DNA of 64,000 nt from Paraburkholderia sp. LEh10 (GTDB taxonomy: Bacteria; Pseudomonadota; Gammaproteobacteria; Burkholderiales; Burkholderiaceae), in contig NZ_JAGIPX010000015.1 of assembly GCF_017814945.1 (NCBI RefSeq), positions 1 through 64,000 on the forward strand, written 5' to 3'. The notes under the pieces were generated by a model that was not told where the DNA came from, did no database searches, and saw only the letters and a program-made list of their open reading frames with translations. The translations under genes were made by a program, and so were the position numbers. Positions 8,533 to 16,862 of this stretch are shown here, piece after piece. The number at the start of each line of letters is the position of its first letter. Position 1 is the first letter of the stretch.

Positions 8533-9825
8533 ATGAGTTTGATGACCAAGCTAGGACTGCGAGCGCTGGTAGCGTCGTGTCTGATCGCCGCCGGCAGCGC
8601 CGCCCATGCACAACTCAACGTCCTCGTGACGGGCGTAGGGTCCACCCAGTTCCCGATTGCCACGGCAAATTTCGCCAACGAGGCAAATTCTCCCCAACAA
8701 ATCAGCACGATCGTCCGCCAGGACCTTCAGCGCAGCGGCAAATTCACCAATATCGACGCCGGCAGCGCGCCCGTTTCGGAAAGTGATTCGGTCGATCTGG
8801 GCGCATGGAAGGCCAAGGGCGCAAACGCGTTCGTGGCAGGCAGCGTGACCCGCTTGCCGAACGGCCAGTATCAGGTGCGCTTCAAGCTGTATGACACCGT
8901 CAACCAGCAAAGCCTCGGCGGCCTCGAACTGGTCAGCCCGGAAAGCGGCCTGCGAATGAGCGCGCACAAGGTCGCCGACTATATCTATGCAAAGCTGATG
9001 GGCGGCCGCGGCGTGTTCGCGACGCGTCTGTCGTATGTGATCAAGACGGGCAACCGTTATCAGCTGCAGATCTCCGACTCGGACGGCCAGGACGCGCACA
9101 TCGCCCTCTCCAGCCCCGAGCCGATCATCTCGCCCGCATGGTCGCCTGACGGCACGAAGGTCGCGTATGTGTCGTTCGAGAAGAAGAAGCCGATCGTCTA
9201 CATTCACGATCTGCCGACGGGCCGCCGCGTGATCGTATCGGACCAGAAGGGCAACAATAGTGCGCCGGCGTGGTCGCCGGACGGCCGCACGCTCGCAGTC
9301 GCCCTGTCGCGCACCGGCAACACGCAGATTTTCGCAGTCAACGCCGACGGCAGCGGCCTGCGCCGCCTGACACAAGGCAGCTCGATCGATACCGAGCCGG
9401 CTTACTCTGCGGACGGTCAGTGGATCTATTTCACGAGCGACCGCGGCGGCCAGCCGCAGATCTACAAGATGCCCGCCAGCGGCGAAGCCTCGGGCGGCGC
9501 GCAGCGCGTCACGTTCACGGGCAACTACAATACGAGTCCGCGCGTGAGCCCGGACGGCAAGCAGCTCGCATATATCTCGCGCACGGGCGGGGGCTTCAAG
9601 CTGTATGTCCAGGATCTGCAGTCCGGGGTCGCAACGGCGCTCACCGACACGACACATGACGAATCGCCGAGTTTCGCGGCGAATGGTCAGTACATTCTTT
9701 ACGCCACACAGGTGAACGGCCGTGGCGTGTTGGCCGCAGTATCGACAGACGGTCGTACGCGGCAGGTCCTGTCCGTTCAGGGAGGCAGCGTGCGCGAGCC
9801 TTCCTGGGGCCCGTTTATGCAATAA
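8533..9825 (+). CDS. tolB: Periplasmic Tol-Pal protein TolB
   Basis: This is a 430-residue protein with a Sec signal peptide (residues 1-26, cut after AHA). An N-terminal alpha/beta domain follows (~27-165), then a six-bladed beta-propeller with repeated [24 protein letters not shown] motifs. TolB binds Pal and TolA in the periplasm. The ATG at 8533 is preceded by GGGGA; starting six codons earlier would spoil the signal peptide. Length is typical of the family. Confidence 0.96.
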   Translation: MSLMTKLGLRALVASCLIAAGSAAHAQLNVLVTGVGSTQFPIATANFANEANSPQQISTIVRQDLQRSGKFTNIDAGSAPVSESDSVDLGAWKAKGANAFVAGSVTRLPNGQYQVRFKLYDTVNQQSLGGLELVSPESGLRMSAHKVADYIYAKLMGGRGVFATRLSYVIKTGNRYQLQISDSDGQDAHIALSSPEPIISPAWSPDGTKVAYVSFEKKKPIVYIHDLPTGRRVIVSDQKGNNSAPAWSPDGRTLAVALSRTGNTQIFAVNADGSGLRRLTQGSSIDTEPAYSADGQWIYFTSDRGGQPQIYKMPASGEASGGAQRVTFTGNYNTSPRVSPDGKQLAYISRTGGGFKLYVQDLQSGVATALTDTTHDESPSFAANGQYILYATQVNGRGVLAAVSTDGRTRQVLSVQGGSVREPSWGPFMQ

Positions 9826-9844
9826 CACACAAGGAGAGTGAAGC

Positions 9845-10351
9845 ATGATGTCCAAACTTCGTATCGCGTTTGCCGTGAGCATGGTCGGCGCGCTGGCTGC
9901 ATGTCATTCGGGCGTGAAGCTCGACGAAAACGCCAATAAGGCCGGTACTGGCGCGCAGCCGAACCCGAACGATGTCGCCACGGTGAACGTCGATCCGTTG
10001 AACGATCCGAACAGCCCGCTGGCAAAACGCAGCATCTATTTCGATTTCGACAGCTATTCTGTTAAGGACGACTACCAGCCGCTGCTGCAACAGCACGGCC
10101 AGTACCTGAAGACGCATCCGCAGCGTCACGTTCTGATCCAGGGCAACACCGACGAGCGCGGCACGAGCGAGTACAACCTGGCACTCGGCCAGAAGCGTGC
10201 TGAAGCCGTCCGCCGCGCGCTGGCGCTGCAGGGCGTTGCGGATTCGGAAATGGAAGCCGTGAGCCTCGGCAAGGAAAAGCCGCAGGCAACGGGTCATGAC
10301 GAAGCGTCGTGGGCGCAAAACCGCCGCGCGGACCTCGTCTATCAACAGTAA
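9845..10351 (+). CDS. pal: Peptidoglycan-associated lipoprotein Pal
   Basis: This is a 168-residue lipoprotein with a signal peptide and lipobox LAAC (lipidated C20), followed by a flexible region and an OmpA-like peptidoglycan-binding domain (NTDERGTSEYNLALGQKRA). It anchors the outer membrane to peptidoglycan and is moved to division sites by the Tol system. An AAGGAGAG ribosome binding site precedes the ATG; the second ATG (9848) is an alternative. Confidence 0.96.
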   Translation: MMSKLRIAFAVSMVGALAACHSGVKLDENANKAGTGAQPNPNDVATVNVDPLNDPNSPLAKRSIYFDFDSYSVKDDYQPLLQQHGQYLKTHPQRHVLIQGNTDERGTSEYNLALGQKRAEAVRRALALQGVADSEMEAVSLGKEKPQATGHDEASWAQNRRADLVYQQ

Positions 10352-10366
10352 TAGGTGACAAGCCGT

Positions 10367-11116
10367 ATGACGCACCGTTTTTCCTGGCTGCGCATGGCCG
10401 CAGCCGCCTGCGTCGCGGGGACGGCCGTGATGGCCCTGCCCGCTCACGCTGGCATGTTCGACGACGATCAGGCTCGCCAGGCGATCCTCGATCTGCGCAG
10501 CAAGACTGATAGTCTGTCGGGCCAGCTGTCGGCGGCTCAACGCACGATCCTCGATCAATCCAACCGTCTCGACCAGCTGAACCAGCAGGTCGCGACGCTG
10601 CGCGGGCAGAACGAGGATCTCGCCAATCAGCTCGCCACGTTGCAGAAGCAGCAGAAGGATTACTACAGTGACCTCGACGGTCGTCTGAAGAAGTTCGAGC
10701 CGCAGCAGCAGACGGTCGATGGCGTGCAGGGCACCGTGCAGCCCGGTGAAACGGAAGCGTTCAACGCGGCTTCGCAGCAGTTCCGCAACGGCGACTTCAA
10801 GAATGCGGCGGCGTCGTTCCGCAGCTTCATCACGAAGTACCCGCAAAGCCCGTATCAGCCTACGGCACAGTACTGGCTCGGCAACGCGCTGTATGCGCTG
10901 CGCGACTACAAGGGCTCGACGACGGTGTGGCAGGGCGTCGTGCAGAAGTACCCGCAGCATCCGCGCGCGCCTGAGGCGCTGCTCGCCATCGCGAACAACC
11001 AGCTCGAGCAAGGCCAGAAAGCCGCCGCCAAGAAGACGCTCGAACAGATCGTCGCGCAGTACGGCGGCTCGGACGTCGCGCAGTCAGCGCAGAGCAAGCT
11101 GTCGCAGATCAAGTGA
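10367..11116 (+). CDS. cpoB: Cell division coordinator CpoB (YbgF)
   Basis: This is a 249-residue periplasmic protein. It has a signal peptide cut after AHA28, a coiled coil that mediates trimerisation (~residues 38-100), and C-terminal TPR-type repeats (FRNGDFKNAAASFRSFITKYPQSPY, and similar). CpoB coordinates peptidoglycan synthesis with outer-membrane constriction through TolA and PBP1b. The ATG at 10367 is preferred to the GTG at 10355 because AGGTGA at 10353-10358 is well placed for the ATG. It is the last gene of the operon. Confidence 0.93.
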   Translation: MTHRFSWLRMAAAACVAGTAVMALPAHAGMFDDDQARQAILDLRSKTDSLSGQLSAAQRTILDQSNRLDQLNQQVATLRGQNEDLANQLATLQKQQKDYYSDLDGRLKKFEPQQQTVDGVQGTVQPGETEAFNAASQQFRNGDFKNAAASFRSFITKYPQSPYQPTAQYWLGNALYALRDYKGSTTVWQGVVQKYPQHPRAPEALLAIANNQLEQGQKAAAKKTLEQIVAQYGGSDVAQSAQSKLSQIK

Positions 11117-11209
11117 TTTCGCAGCGGCCCGCCTTGTACCGGGCGCGTTTGCGGGTTGTAGTCAATGCGTAGTGTCGACGTTCAGGAAGCGATACACGCC
11201 TCTCGCCGG

Positions 11210-11243
11210 AAAGCCCGGAACTTCACGGTTCCGGGCTTTTCTT
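11210..11243 (+). terminator. Rho-independent terminator of the tol-pal operon
   Basis: A 12-bp perfect stem (AAAGCCCGGAAC with GTTCCGGGCTTT) around a 6-base loop is followed by a T-rich tail (TCTTATT). It lies about 95 bases after the cpoB stop. Confidence 0.9.
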
Positions 11244-11280
11244 ATTTGAGCGGTCGTGTAGTGTTTGCTCGCTCGGTTTC

Positions 11281-11309
11281 TTGACAACCCTCTGCTTCGC
11301 CGATATAAT
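11281..11309 (+). promoter_or_regulatory. Consensus sigma70 promoter of tRNA-Lys
   Basis: A perfect -35 box (TTGACA, 11281-11286) and a perfect -10 box (TATAAT, 11304-11309) are separated by 17 bases. The tRNA starts about 15 bases after the -10 box. Confidence 0.93.
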
Positions 11310-11323
11310 CTCGCTTCTCTTTT

Positions 11324-11399
11324 GGGTCGTTAGCTCAGCTGGTAGAGCAGCGGACTTTTAATCCGTTGGTCACTGGTTCGAATCCAGTACGGCCTACCA
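11324..11399 (+). tRNA. tRNA-Lys (anticodon UUU)
   Basis: This is a 76-base tRNA. The acceptor arms GGGTCGT and ACGGCCT pair with one G-U at the end. D-loop motif TAGCTCAGCTGG, anticodon loop CTTTTAA giving UUU, T-loop GGTTCGAATCC and an encoded CCA are all present. tRNA genes are common integration targets, but I see no integrase or flanking duplication here. Confidence 0.97.
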
Positions 11400-11459
11400 C
11401 CTTCCTCGCGGAAAGGACAATCAGACACTTGCGAGAATCGCAGTGCTGAATGAAATGAA

Positions 11460-11502
11460 AATGGCCCGATCGGCTTACGCTGATCGGGCCATTTCCTTTT
11501 TC
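11460..11502. terminator. Bidirectional terminator between tRNA-Lys and the tyrosinase gene
   Basis: A 12-bp perfect stem (AATGGCCCGATC with GATCGGGCCATT) with a 10-base loop is followed by TCCTTTTT on the plus strand. An A-rich stretch on the other side gives TTTTCATTTCATT on the minus strand. It can end the tRNA transcript and the convergent tyrosinase transcript. Confidence 0.85.
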
Positions 11503-11609
11503 CGCAGTTCATCATCGCGTATACAACGACGTCGCCCCTGTCCCGCCCCTCTGAAACGGACGACGCCGAAACCGCGCAGCAATCAAACTCAATGCCGCGG
11601 ACCATCCAA

Positions 11610-13055
11610 TCAAGGCGCGGACGTCGACAACTCGAATCGAAGCTCACCAACCGTGATAGCCGTGCCCTTCGGCGCATTGGGTCCATCCACTCTGACAAGG
11701 GAAACCACGGCCCCCGCAGTATTCCCTCCGATGCGCTGCAGCACTTCCGTCGCGGGGAAAGTCACGACGCCGCCCGAGTGGTGCATGGCCGCAGAGATTT
11801 CAAACGGCCCCAACGTGCCGAGGAAGTGCGACTGGCTCACTGAGTCGACGTCTCCCTGAGCAGGAAGATTCAGATACACGTTGTAGTAGTAACCGCCCTG
11901 CTGACCCGCGCCTGTCACTGCCACGTTATCGAGCACAACATTGACGGAGCGATATGTCGTCGTCGTGGCCGCGCTGCTTGCCGTGCTATTCGCCTGCAGA
12001 TCCGGAGCAACGGGTGTCGACTTCAGCGTGTCTTGCAGAGCAGTCTCCCCTGACGAAGCGAACTGAAGCTGCGCACTGACGGACTTCTCCGTCAGCGTCA
12101 AGCGCGCCACGCCGCCGAGTGAGCGCCGGTCGGATGCAATCGTACGCTCAGGGGTAGTGGCAAAACTTCCCGTTGGAGGACGACCGTGAATCGCCCTCAC
12201 CTGCGCCTGGACGCGGATGATCCGGCCTTCTTGCGCGACTGGCGGCAATGCAGTCGGAACGCTGGTGTTTGCATATTGATAGTTCAAAAGCGAAGGCCTG
12301 TACGTTTTCGATCGCGACATCGTGAGACCCTTCGCATAGGTGAAGTTACCGTTCCAATACGAGTTGCTCGGCAGAGGCAACGTCGTCCACGGCTGCTGCG
12401 CCCATGCGTCCCACAACCGGTCTACATTGCAGTGATGCAAATAGAAGATCGGATCCGTTGGAGACTGCATATCCGCCATCCAGCCGCCGATGATGTTGTG
12501 TATCGGATTGTGCGGCGCCGACTCGTACGCAGCTTCGAATGAATTGCTCGTTCCCCGCTGGAAGTTCACGACGTTCCGTGCGAACGGCGCGAGTGAGAGC
12601 GCACTGGATATATTCGAGTTCACACGACCGGTGACATAAAGCGGATTGCCTGACGCCGCATCAAGGAACTCGCCTGGAATGTTCGGATTGGCATATTGGT
12701 CCCAGTACGGCAGCGTCAACGTGTTGTCGCCCGAAATTGTCCGCAACTGCTGTTCGAAATAGTAGAGATACCCTCTATGCCATGCGAGAAAATACGCCAC
12801 CATATGCGGGCAATAATTGACATGAACATTAACCCAATATGTCCACGAGGTCGGCTTGGTCGCATCCGTTTGGGCCTTCATCAGTCTTATTGCCGTTTTG
12901 AACGACTCGAACTGTGGCGTCGTTTTGAATACTTGCCATTCCTGCCTGGTATAAACGGTCGGCGTAGTCGCGCCAATAACTGGAAGCGAAATCAAAGCAG
13001 CCGCAGACGCAGAGCCTTTTAAAAATGCACGGCGACTTACGCGAGAGTCAGACAT
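11610..13055 (-). CDS. Tat-exported tyrosinase family protein
   Basis: This is a 481-residue type 3 copper protein. The N-terminus has a twin-arginine signal (SRRAFLKG, residues 7-14) and a hydrophobic stretch. The CuA site is H78, H84 and H93 (NVHVNYCPH, AWHRGY); the CuB site is H182, H186 and H207/H208 (APHNPIHN, DPIFYLHHCNVDRLW). All six histidines are present, so a monophenol or catechol oxidase activity is likely. A long C-terminal domain (~230-481) is beta-rich and could be a caged or substrate domain. Tat export fits folding with copper before secretion. It stands alone and is convergent with the tRNA gene; a role in melanin or matrix phenol oxidation is inference. Confidence 0.88.
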   Translation of the reverse strand: MSDSRVSRRAFLKGSASAAALISLPVIGATTPTVYTRQEWQVFKTTPQFESFKTAIRLMKAQTDATKPTSWTYWVNVHVNYCPHMVAYFLAWHRGYLYYFEQQLRTISGDNTLTLPYWDQYANPNIPGEFLDAASGNPLYVTGRVNSNISSALSLAPFARNVVNFQRGTSNSFEAAYESAPHNPIHNIIGGWMADMQSPTDPIFYLHHCNVDRLWDAWAQQPWTTLPLPSNSYWNGNFTYAKGLTMSRSKTYRPSLLNYQYANTSVPTALPPVAQEGRIIRVQAQVRAIHGRPPTGSFATTPERTIASDRRSLGGVARLTLTEKSVSAQLQFASSGETALQDTLKSTPVAPDLQANSTASSAATTTTYRSVNVVLDNVAVTGAGQQGGYYYNVYLNLPAQGDVDSVSQSHFLGTLGPFEISAAMHHSGGVVTFPATEVLQRIGGNTAGAVVSLVRVDGPNAPKGTAITVGELRFELSTSAP

Positions 13056-13475
13056 TTTCCCCGTCCTCCTTTATTACGAAGTTTCTACACCGAGCCAGCA
13101 ACCGCACGCACACACACACACACGCGCACGCGCGCGCGTGCGCATGACATGCGCTATCGCTTTGACCCGGGAGTTCTATACACGATATACGGCAATGACC
13201 TGGAACGTTTTGTTATCTGGCGCGCAAATGTGGGACACCGCACACTAACAGTGTTCTTAGGAAATCATGCTGTACTCAAGCGCGCCGTCACACCCTATCA
13301 TTTCCCTACCGAGACGTCCGGGCCATCGGGCGCGACGACCGATTCTGTATCGAATGAAGAAGCGGTCGTAAAAAGACCAATAATTCTTCGAATCTGCCTT
13401 TTTTCCGGCCCGTTTCGTGCTCGACATTATCGCCTGAATGCGGCGATGGACTTTAGTCTCAATCCCGGAGATACC
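13056..13475. other. Divergent intergenic region tyrosinase / GNAT gene
   Basis: This is a 420-base AT-richer region that should hold both promoters and includes the alternating CA/CG tract listed separately. An in-frame extension of the GNAT gene to 13149 was judged non-coding because it does not align with its paralogues. A likely tyrosinase ribosome binding site (AGGAGG) lies just upstream of its ATG on the minus strand. Confidence 0.5.
13103..13146. repeat. 44-bp alternating pyrimidine-purine tract (CA/CG)
   Basis: An uninterrupted alternation of pyrimidine and purine contains (CA)n and (CG)n blocks and lies about 50 bases upstream of the tyrosinase start. Such tracts can adopt Z-DNA under negative supercoiling and vary in length by slippage. 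Confidence 0.85.
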
Positions 13476-14621
13476 ATGCGCATAATGGGGACGCAGGTTC
13501 AGATAGTTGCGGATGCGAGAGCCTTCGAGAAGTTGAAAGATGACTGGACAGCGTTGTGGTCCAGGGCGGACGGACAGTATCACGAGTCCCATGCCTTTTC
13601 TTGGCTAAGCTGGCAGCATCTGGCGAAACCGCAGGGCGGCGCGTTGCGCTGCATCCTCGGTTATTCCAAATCGAAACTGGTCATGGTGTGGCCACTTGTT
13701 CTGTACCGTCGAGGCCTTTGGACCATCCTCAAATCGCTCGGACCCGACTCCGCCGACTACTCGTCAATACTGATCGATCCACAAGAAGACGCTGTGGGAT
13801 TGACACAACTAGCGATACGCGCAGCAATGAAGGACTGTAATGCAGCCATCATTCGCCTTCCGTACGTCCACACCGACTCGAAGCTTTTCCGATTCTTGTC
13901 CGATGCAAAATCGTGTACGCATGCCGAGCCTCGACGAGCTAGCGTCGCGCGCTTGCGAGACATCGACGACTGGGGATCGTATTGCGCGTCACTCGGTACC
14001 TTGTCGGGCAAAAAACCCGGTGCACTGGAACGTCGCCTCTCGAACAAAGGAGCCTTGGAAGCTCGCGTCATCGCCCCCACTGACAGACAAACGATTGCCG
14101 AGCTGGTCGACTGGACGCTGGAGCATAAGCGCAAGTGGGCACAGCATGCGGCCAAGCAGGGAGCGTGGCTTTATTCGGATGGTTACCGCGACTTTCTTAT
14201 TTCCATCTTGACTGACCAGCCGGCGCAGCCTGCGGCGCTACTGTACTTGATCCTGTTTGATGGAAAAACACTCGCGACGACAATTGTCGGCAAGGGGCAA
14301 TCATCGGTTAAAGGATTGATCACAGGGTTCGATGAGGCGTTCTCAAAGTTCAGCCCAGGACATCTGGTAGTGGAGCATATGGTGAAATGGGCATACGACC
14401 ACAACTTCAATTTCGATTTCGGCGTGGGTACGGAGCCATTCAAGGCGTATTGGAGTCGCGACAATGCGACAAAGTATGCAAGCATGGAAATTCCCGTGAA
14501 CACCTGGGGCCGCCTCGCCCTTAGCGGAAAGAGATTGCTGCATGCGAACACCCGCAACTCCCAGTTCTCGTGGCTTAGGGGCGGCAAAGCGATGTCCACG
14601 CGCAACGGCAACGCGACATGA
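13476..14621 (+). CDS. GNAT-fold (Acetyltransf_6/FemAB-like) acyltransferase, copy 1
   Basis: This is a 381-residue protein related to the BioF2-like/CelD acetyltransferase family (Acetyltransf_6). The N-terminal half has FEKLKDDWTALWSRA and LVMVWPLVLY. The C-terminal half has LATTIVGKGQS, SPGHLVVEHMVKWAYDHNFNFDFGVG and FKAYWSRDN, shared with the paralogues at 35212 and 28289. Such proteins transfer an acyl or aminoacyl group, often to a sugar or peptidoglycan precursor; the substrate here is unknown. The ATG at 13476 has GGAG seven bases upstream and aligns with the paralogue start. Confidence 0.82.
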   Translation: MRIMGTQVQIVADARAFEKLKDDWTALWSRADGQYHESHAFSWLSWQHLAKPQGGALRCILGYSKSKLVMVWPLVLYRRGLWTILKSLGPDSADYSSILIDPQEDAVGLTQLAIRAAMKDCNAAIIRLPYVHTDSKLFRFLSDAKSCTHAEPRRASVARLRDIDDWGSYCASLGTLSGKKPGALERRLSNKGALEARVIAPTDRQTIAELVDWTLEHKRKWAQHAAKQGAWLYSDGYRDFLISILTDQPAQPAALLYLILFDGKTLATTIVGKGQSSVKGLITGFDEAFSKFSPGHLVVEHMVKWAYDHNFNFDFGVGTEPFKAYWSRDNATKYASMEIPVNTWGRLALSGKRLLHANTRNSQFSWLRGGKAMSTRNGNAT

Positions 14622-14674
14622 GTAACGAAGCCGCGCATCGTTGATGCCAACGACGATCACCTGGTAAGCTGATT

Positions 14675-15487
14675 ATGCAATTGATCGGGAAGACTCCAAT
14701 AGACAGAGGCCTCGCCTTCATTCGGCGGATTGATCCCACAAAATGCCCGCGCTGCGGCAATGCAGTTGCGCGCGACTATCGCTATTGCTCCGTTTGCGGC
14801 GCCTTCCTTCCAGGCGCCGATCCAGCGTCCGTTCAAACGCGTTCTCCACGCGGCACGGAAATACGCATTGCGAAAGCGCCCGGGACGGCATTACGCGAGG
14901 TCGAACGGGACGAACATCGCCTGGCGCCAAATCACAACCGGCCCGCCCCCCTTCGCTCCAGACGCCTCTCCAACACGACGTTCACGATAAGAACGACACT
15001 GGCTATCTGCATCGCGGTAAGCGCGGTGACAGGAGCCTTCACCTACCTCTTATGCACGACCCGGATCGCCAATCGTCTGGCGTTTGAAGTACCGCCCGCC
15101 CCCGTGGCGCACGAATCCATCGATAACGCGCCAATGGCGTCTGACGGCTACCTGACAGCGAAGACGCTACACGAAATCGACGCATCGATCGCAACCTCTG
15201 GACGCAACGGTGACGCTACCCTTACGACAAGCACCGTCGTTCAGACAAGCGATACCACGGATGGCCGCGACGATACGGCGCGCAATGGCATGTCTAACGA
15301 GAACCTGCGAGCACACAGAAGCGCCTCAGCAGTGTCGGAGGCGGGCAATATTGCGTCGCAAGCCACCTACTCGACAAATGTTGATTCCGGGGAGCAGCTA
15401 GTCGAGCCGCACCCGTCCATTTTCTCCGACACGACTAATCCCGATGCACTGGAACGGGCAATTCTTGAACACGGTTGGAATAACTGA
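14675..15487 (+). CDS. Hypothetical zinc-ribbon membrane protein
   Basis: I do not recognise this 270-residue protein. The N-terminus carries a zinc ribbon with C24/C27 and C38/C41 (CPRCG, YCSVCG). A basic linker follows, then a membrane helix at ~108-128 (LAICIAVSAVTGAFTYLLC), and then a Ser/Thr/Asn-rich low-complexity region of about 140 residues. The topology predicts a cytoplasmic zinc ribbon and a periplasmic tail. It is 53 bases downstream of the GNAT gene and may be cotranscribed with it. The function is unknown. Confidence 0.65.
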   Translation: MQLIGKTPIDRGLAFIRRIDPTKCPRCGNAVARDYRYCSVCGAFLPGADPASVQTRSPRGTEIRIAKAPGTALREVERDEHRLAPNHNRPAPLRSRRLSNTTFTIRTTLAICIAVSAVTGAFTYLLCTTRIANRLAFEVPPAPVAHESIDNAPMASDGYLTAKTLHEIDASIATSGRNGDATLTTSTVVQTSDTTDGRDDTARNGMSNENLRAHRSASAVSEAGNIASQATYSTNVDSGEQLVEPHPSIFSDTTNPDALERAILEHGWNN

Positions 15488-15606
15488 GTCTTTCCCAGTA
15501 ATGGCAACGCAAGGATCTGGGGACAAAACCATTACGTGCATCTGACGATTGAGTAAGGTGTCGTTTTCCTAACAACCATACTCAAATTGTGCGGCCGGGC
15601 TGCCGC

Positions 15607-15669
15607 ATGGGCATCGCCCATGCATCGACGTATCCGGAAGGTGAGCGCCAGCCCATCTTCCGGAAAGCA
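15607..15669. other. Inverted repeats between convergent genes
   Basis: Two hairpins lie between the zinc-ribbon gene and the convergent glycosyltransferase gene. One has arms ATGGGC and GCCCAT; the other has TCCGGAAG and CTTCCGGA with a ~16-base loop. Neither has a clear T-tract. They may serve as weak bidirectional terminators. Confidence 0.45.
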
Positions 15670-15680
15670 ATGGCCATGTT

Positions 15681-16862
15681 TTAGACGGTCGCGCGCCGCC
15701 GCTCCTTGAGCGCGTTCCGATACACCTGCTGGTAACTCTTCCAGCTTCTCTCGATCGAGAAAAGCTGCTCTACGCGATGTCTTGCGGCCTTGCCCAACTG
15801 CCCTCGTTCAGTTGAAGGAATCGCGAGCACCGCTGCAAGTGCCTGTCCCAATTCCTGCGGGCGTTCCGGCGGCACGAGACGTCCTGTTTCACCAATCAGA
15901 TATGCCGTGTCCCCGACATTGGTCGCGACGCAGGGCACCTGACACGCCATCGCCTCGGCGATCACCGTCGGCAGAGCTTCACTTTTCGAAGACAGACAAA
16001 AGACATCCAGCCCCGCAAGCAACGCTTGTGGTTCACTTTGCGGACCAAGCAGATGACATCTGTCCAGGACACCGGAGGTCTTCAGAAGCGAAACGAGTTC
16101 TTCATTACTGGCCTCCAACCCACGACCGACCATGATGAAGTGACATTCGGGCATCGTCTTGTGAAGCACGCGAAGCGCTTCGCTAAATGTCCCGTAGTCT
16201 TTGACTGGGTGATAGCGGCCGACCGTCCCGACAAGTGCCGTTGATTCAGGAAGTCCCAGCCGGCGGCGCAATGCGCTCGCAGCGTGCTCGTCGGTTCGAA
16301 ACTGCGCAAGATCGATCCCGTTGGGAATAACGATCATCTTGCTGCCACAGTATCCACCTTCCGAATGCGAAGATCTCGCCGCTTCAGCACAGCACACGAT
16401 GACGTCGGGTACTTTCGACGACAAGAACGCACACGCCTTCGCGATCCAGCGAGTACTCCTGCTACTACCCTTCAGTCGCAAGTCGGTGTGATGAATGCCC
16501 CATGAAAGCACCGGTCGAGGCAGACTGCTTCCGCGCACGCGCCGCAACAACTGGGCTGCATAGACGCACATTCCCGCCAGCAGATCGGCGTGATACATCC
16601 ACGTTTGCACGACATCGGGCTGGAGTTCGTCCAGCCACTTGACCAGTTGCAAGATGCTTCTCGCTCGCGTCCGATCACGCTCCATTCCCAGCACGCGGAC
16701 TTCAATGCCTTCTTGCGCGAGGACGTCGGCAAGCGGCGCTTGAGACGACAAGGAAATCACCGCATGCTGCACGCCTTCATGCCGGCCGGCCCGGATCAGG
16801 CGGACCAGCGAGGTCTCCGCGCCGCCGACCGCGAGATCCGTGATGACATGGACGATCTTCAC
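15681..16862 (-). CDS. Glycosyltransferase family 4, EPS locus 1
   Basis: This is a 393-residue GT-B glycosyltransferase. An N-terminal nucleotide-fold start (KIVHVITDLAVGGAETSLVRLI) and a C-terminal GT4 donor-binding region (GTVGRYHPVKDY, KSEALPTVIAEAMACQVPCVATNVG) with the E-x7-E type motif are visible. The start is the GTG at 16862, which overlaps the stop of the upstream glycosyltransferase (GTGA); the longer frame adds unrelated residues. It is the last gene of the leftward operon and should add one sugar to the lipid-linked repeat unit at the cytoplasmic face of the inner membrane. Confidence 0.85.
   Translation of the reverse strand: MKIVHVITDLAVGGAETSLVRLIRAGRHEGVQHAVISLSSQAPLADVLAQEGIEVRVLGMERDRTRARSILQLVKWLDELQPDVVQTWMYHADLLAGMCVYAAQLLRRVRGSSLPRPVLSWGIHHTDLRLKGSSRSTRWIAKACAFLSSKVPDVIVCCAEAARSSHSEGGYCGSKMIVIPNGIDLAQFRTDEHAASALRRRLGLPESTALVGTVGRYHPVKDYGTFSEALRVLHKTMPECHFIMVGRGLEASNEELVSLLKTSGVLDRCHLLGPQSEPQALLAGLDVFCLSSKSEALPTVIAEAMACQVPCVATNVGDTAYLIGETGRLVPPERPQELGQALAAVLAIPSTERGQLGKAARHRVEQLFSIERSWKSYQQVYRNALKERRRATV

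Larger units (their letters stand above)
11117..11609. other. Intergenic region holding two terminators, a promoter and tRNA-Lys
   Basis: This stretch without protein genes lies between cpoB and the tyrosinase gene (minus strand). It holds the cpoB terminator, the tRNA promoter, the tRNA gene and a bidirectional terminator, each listed separately. I see no coding sequence. Confidence 0.8.

Noticed and set aside
11324..11399. Integration site of a genomic island at tRNA-Lys
   Set aside because: No integrase gene or direct repeat of the tRNA 3' end was seen in the window.
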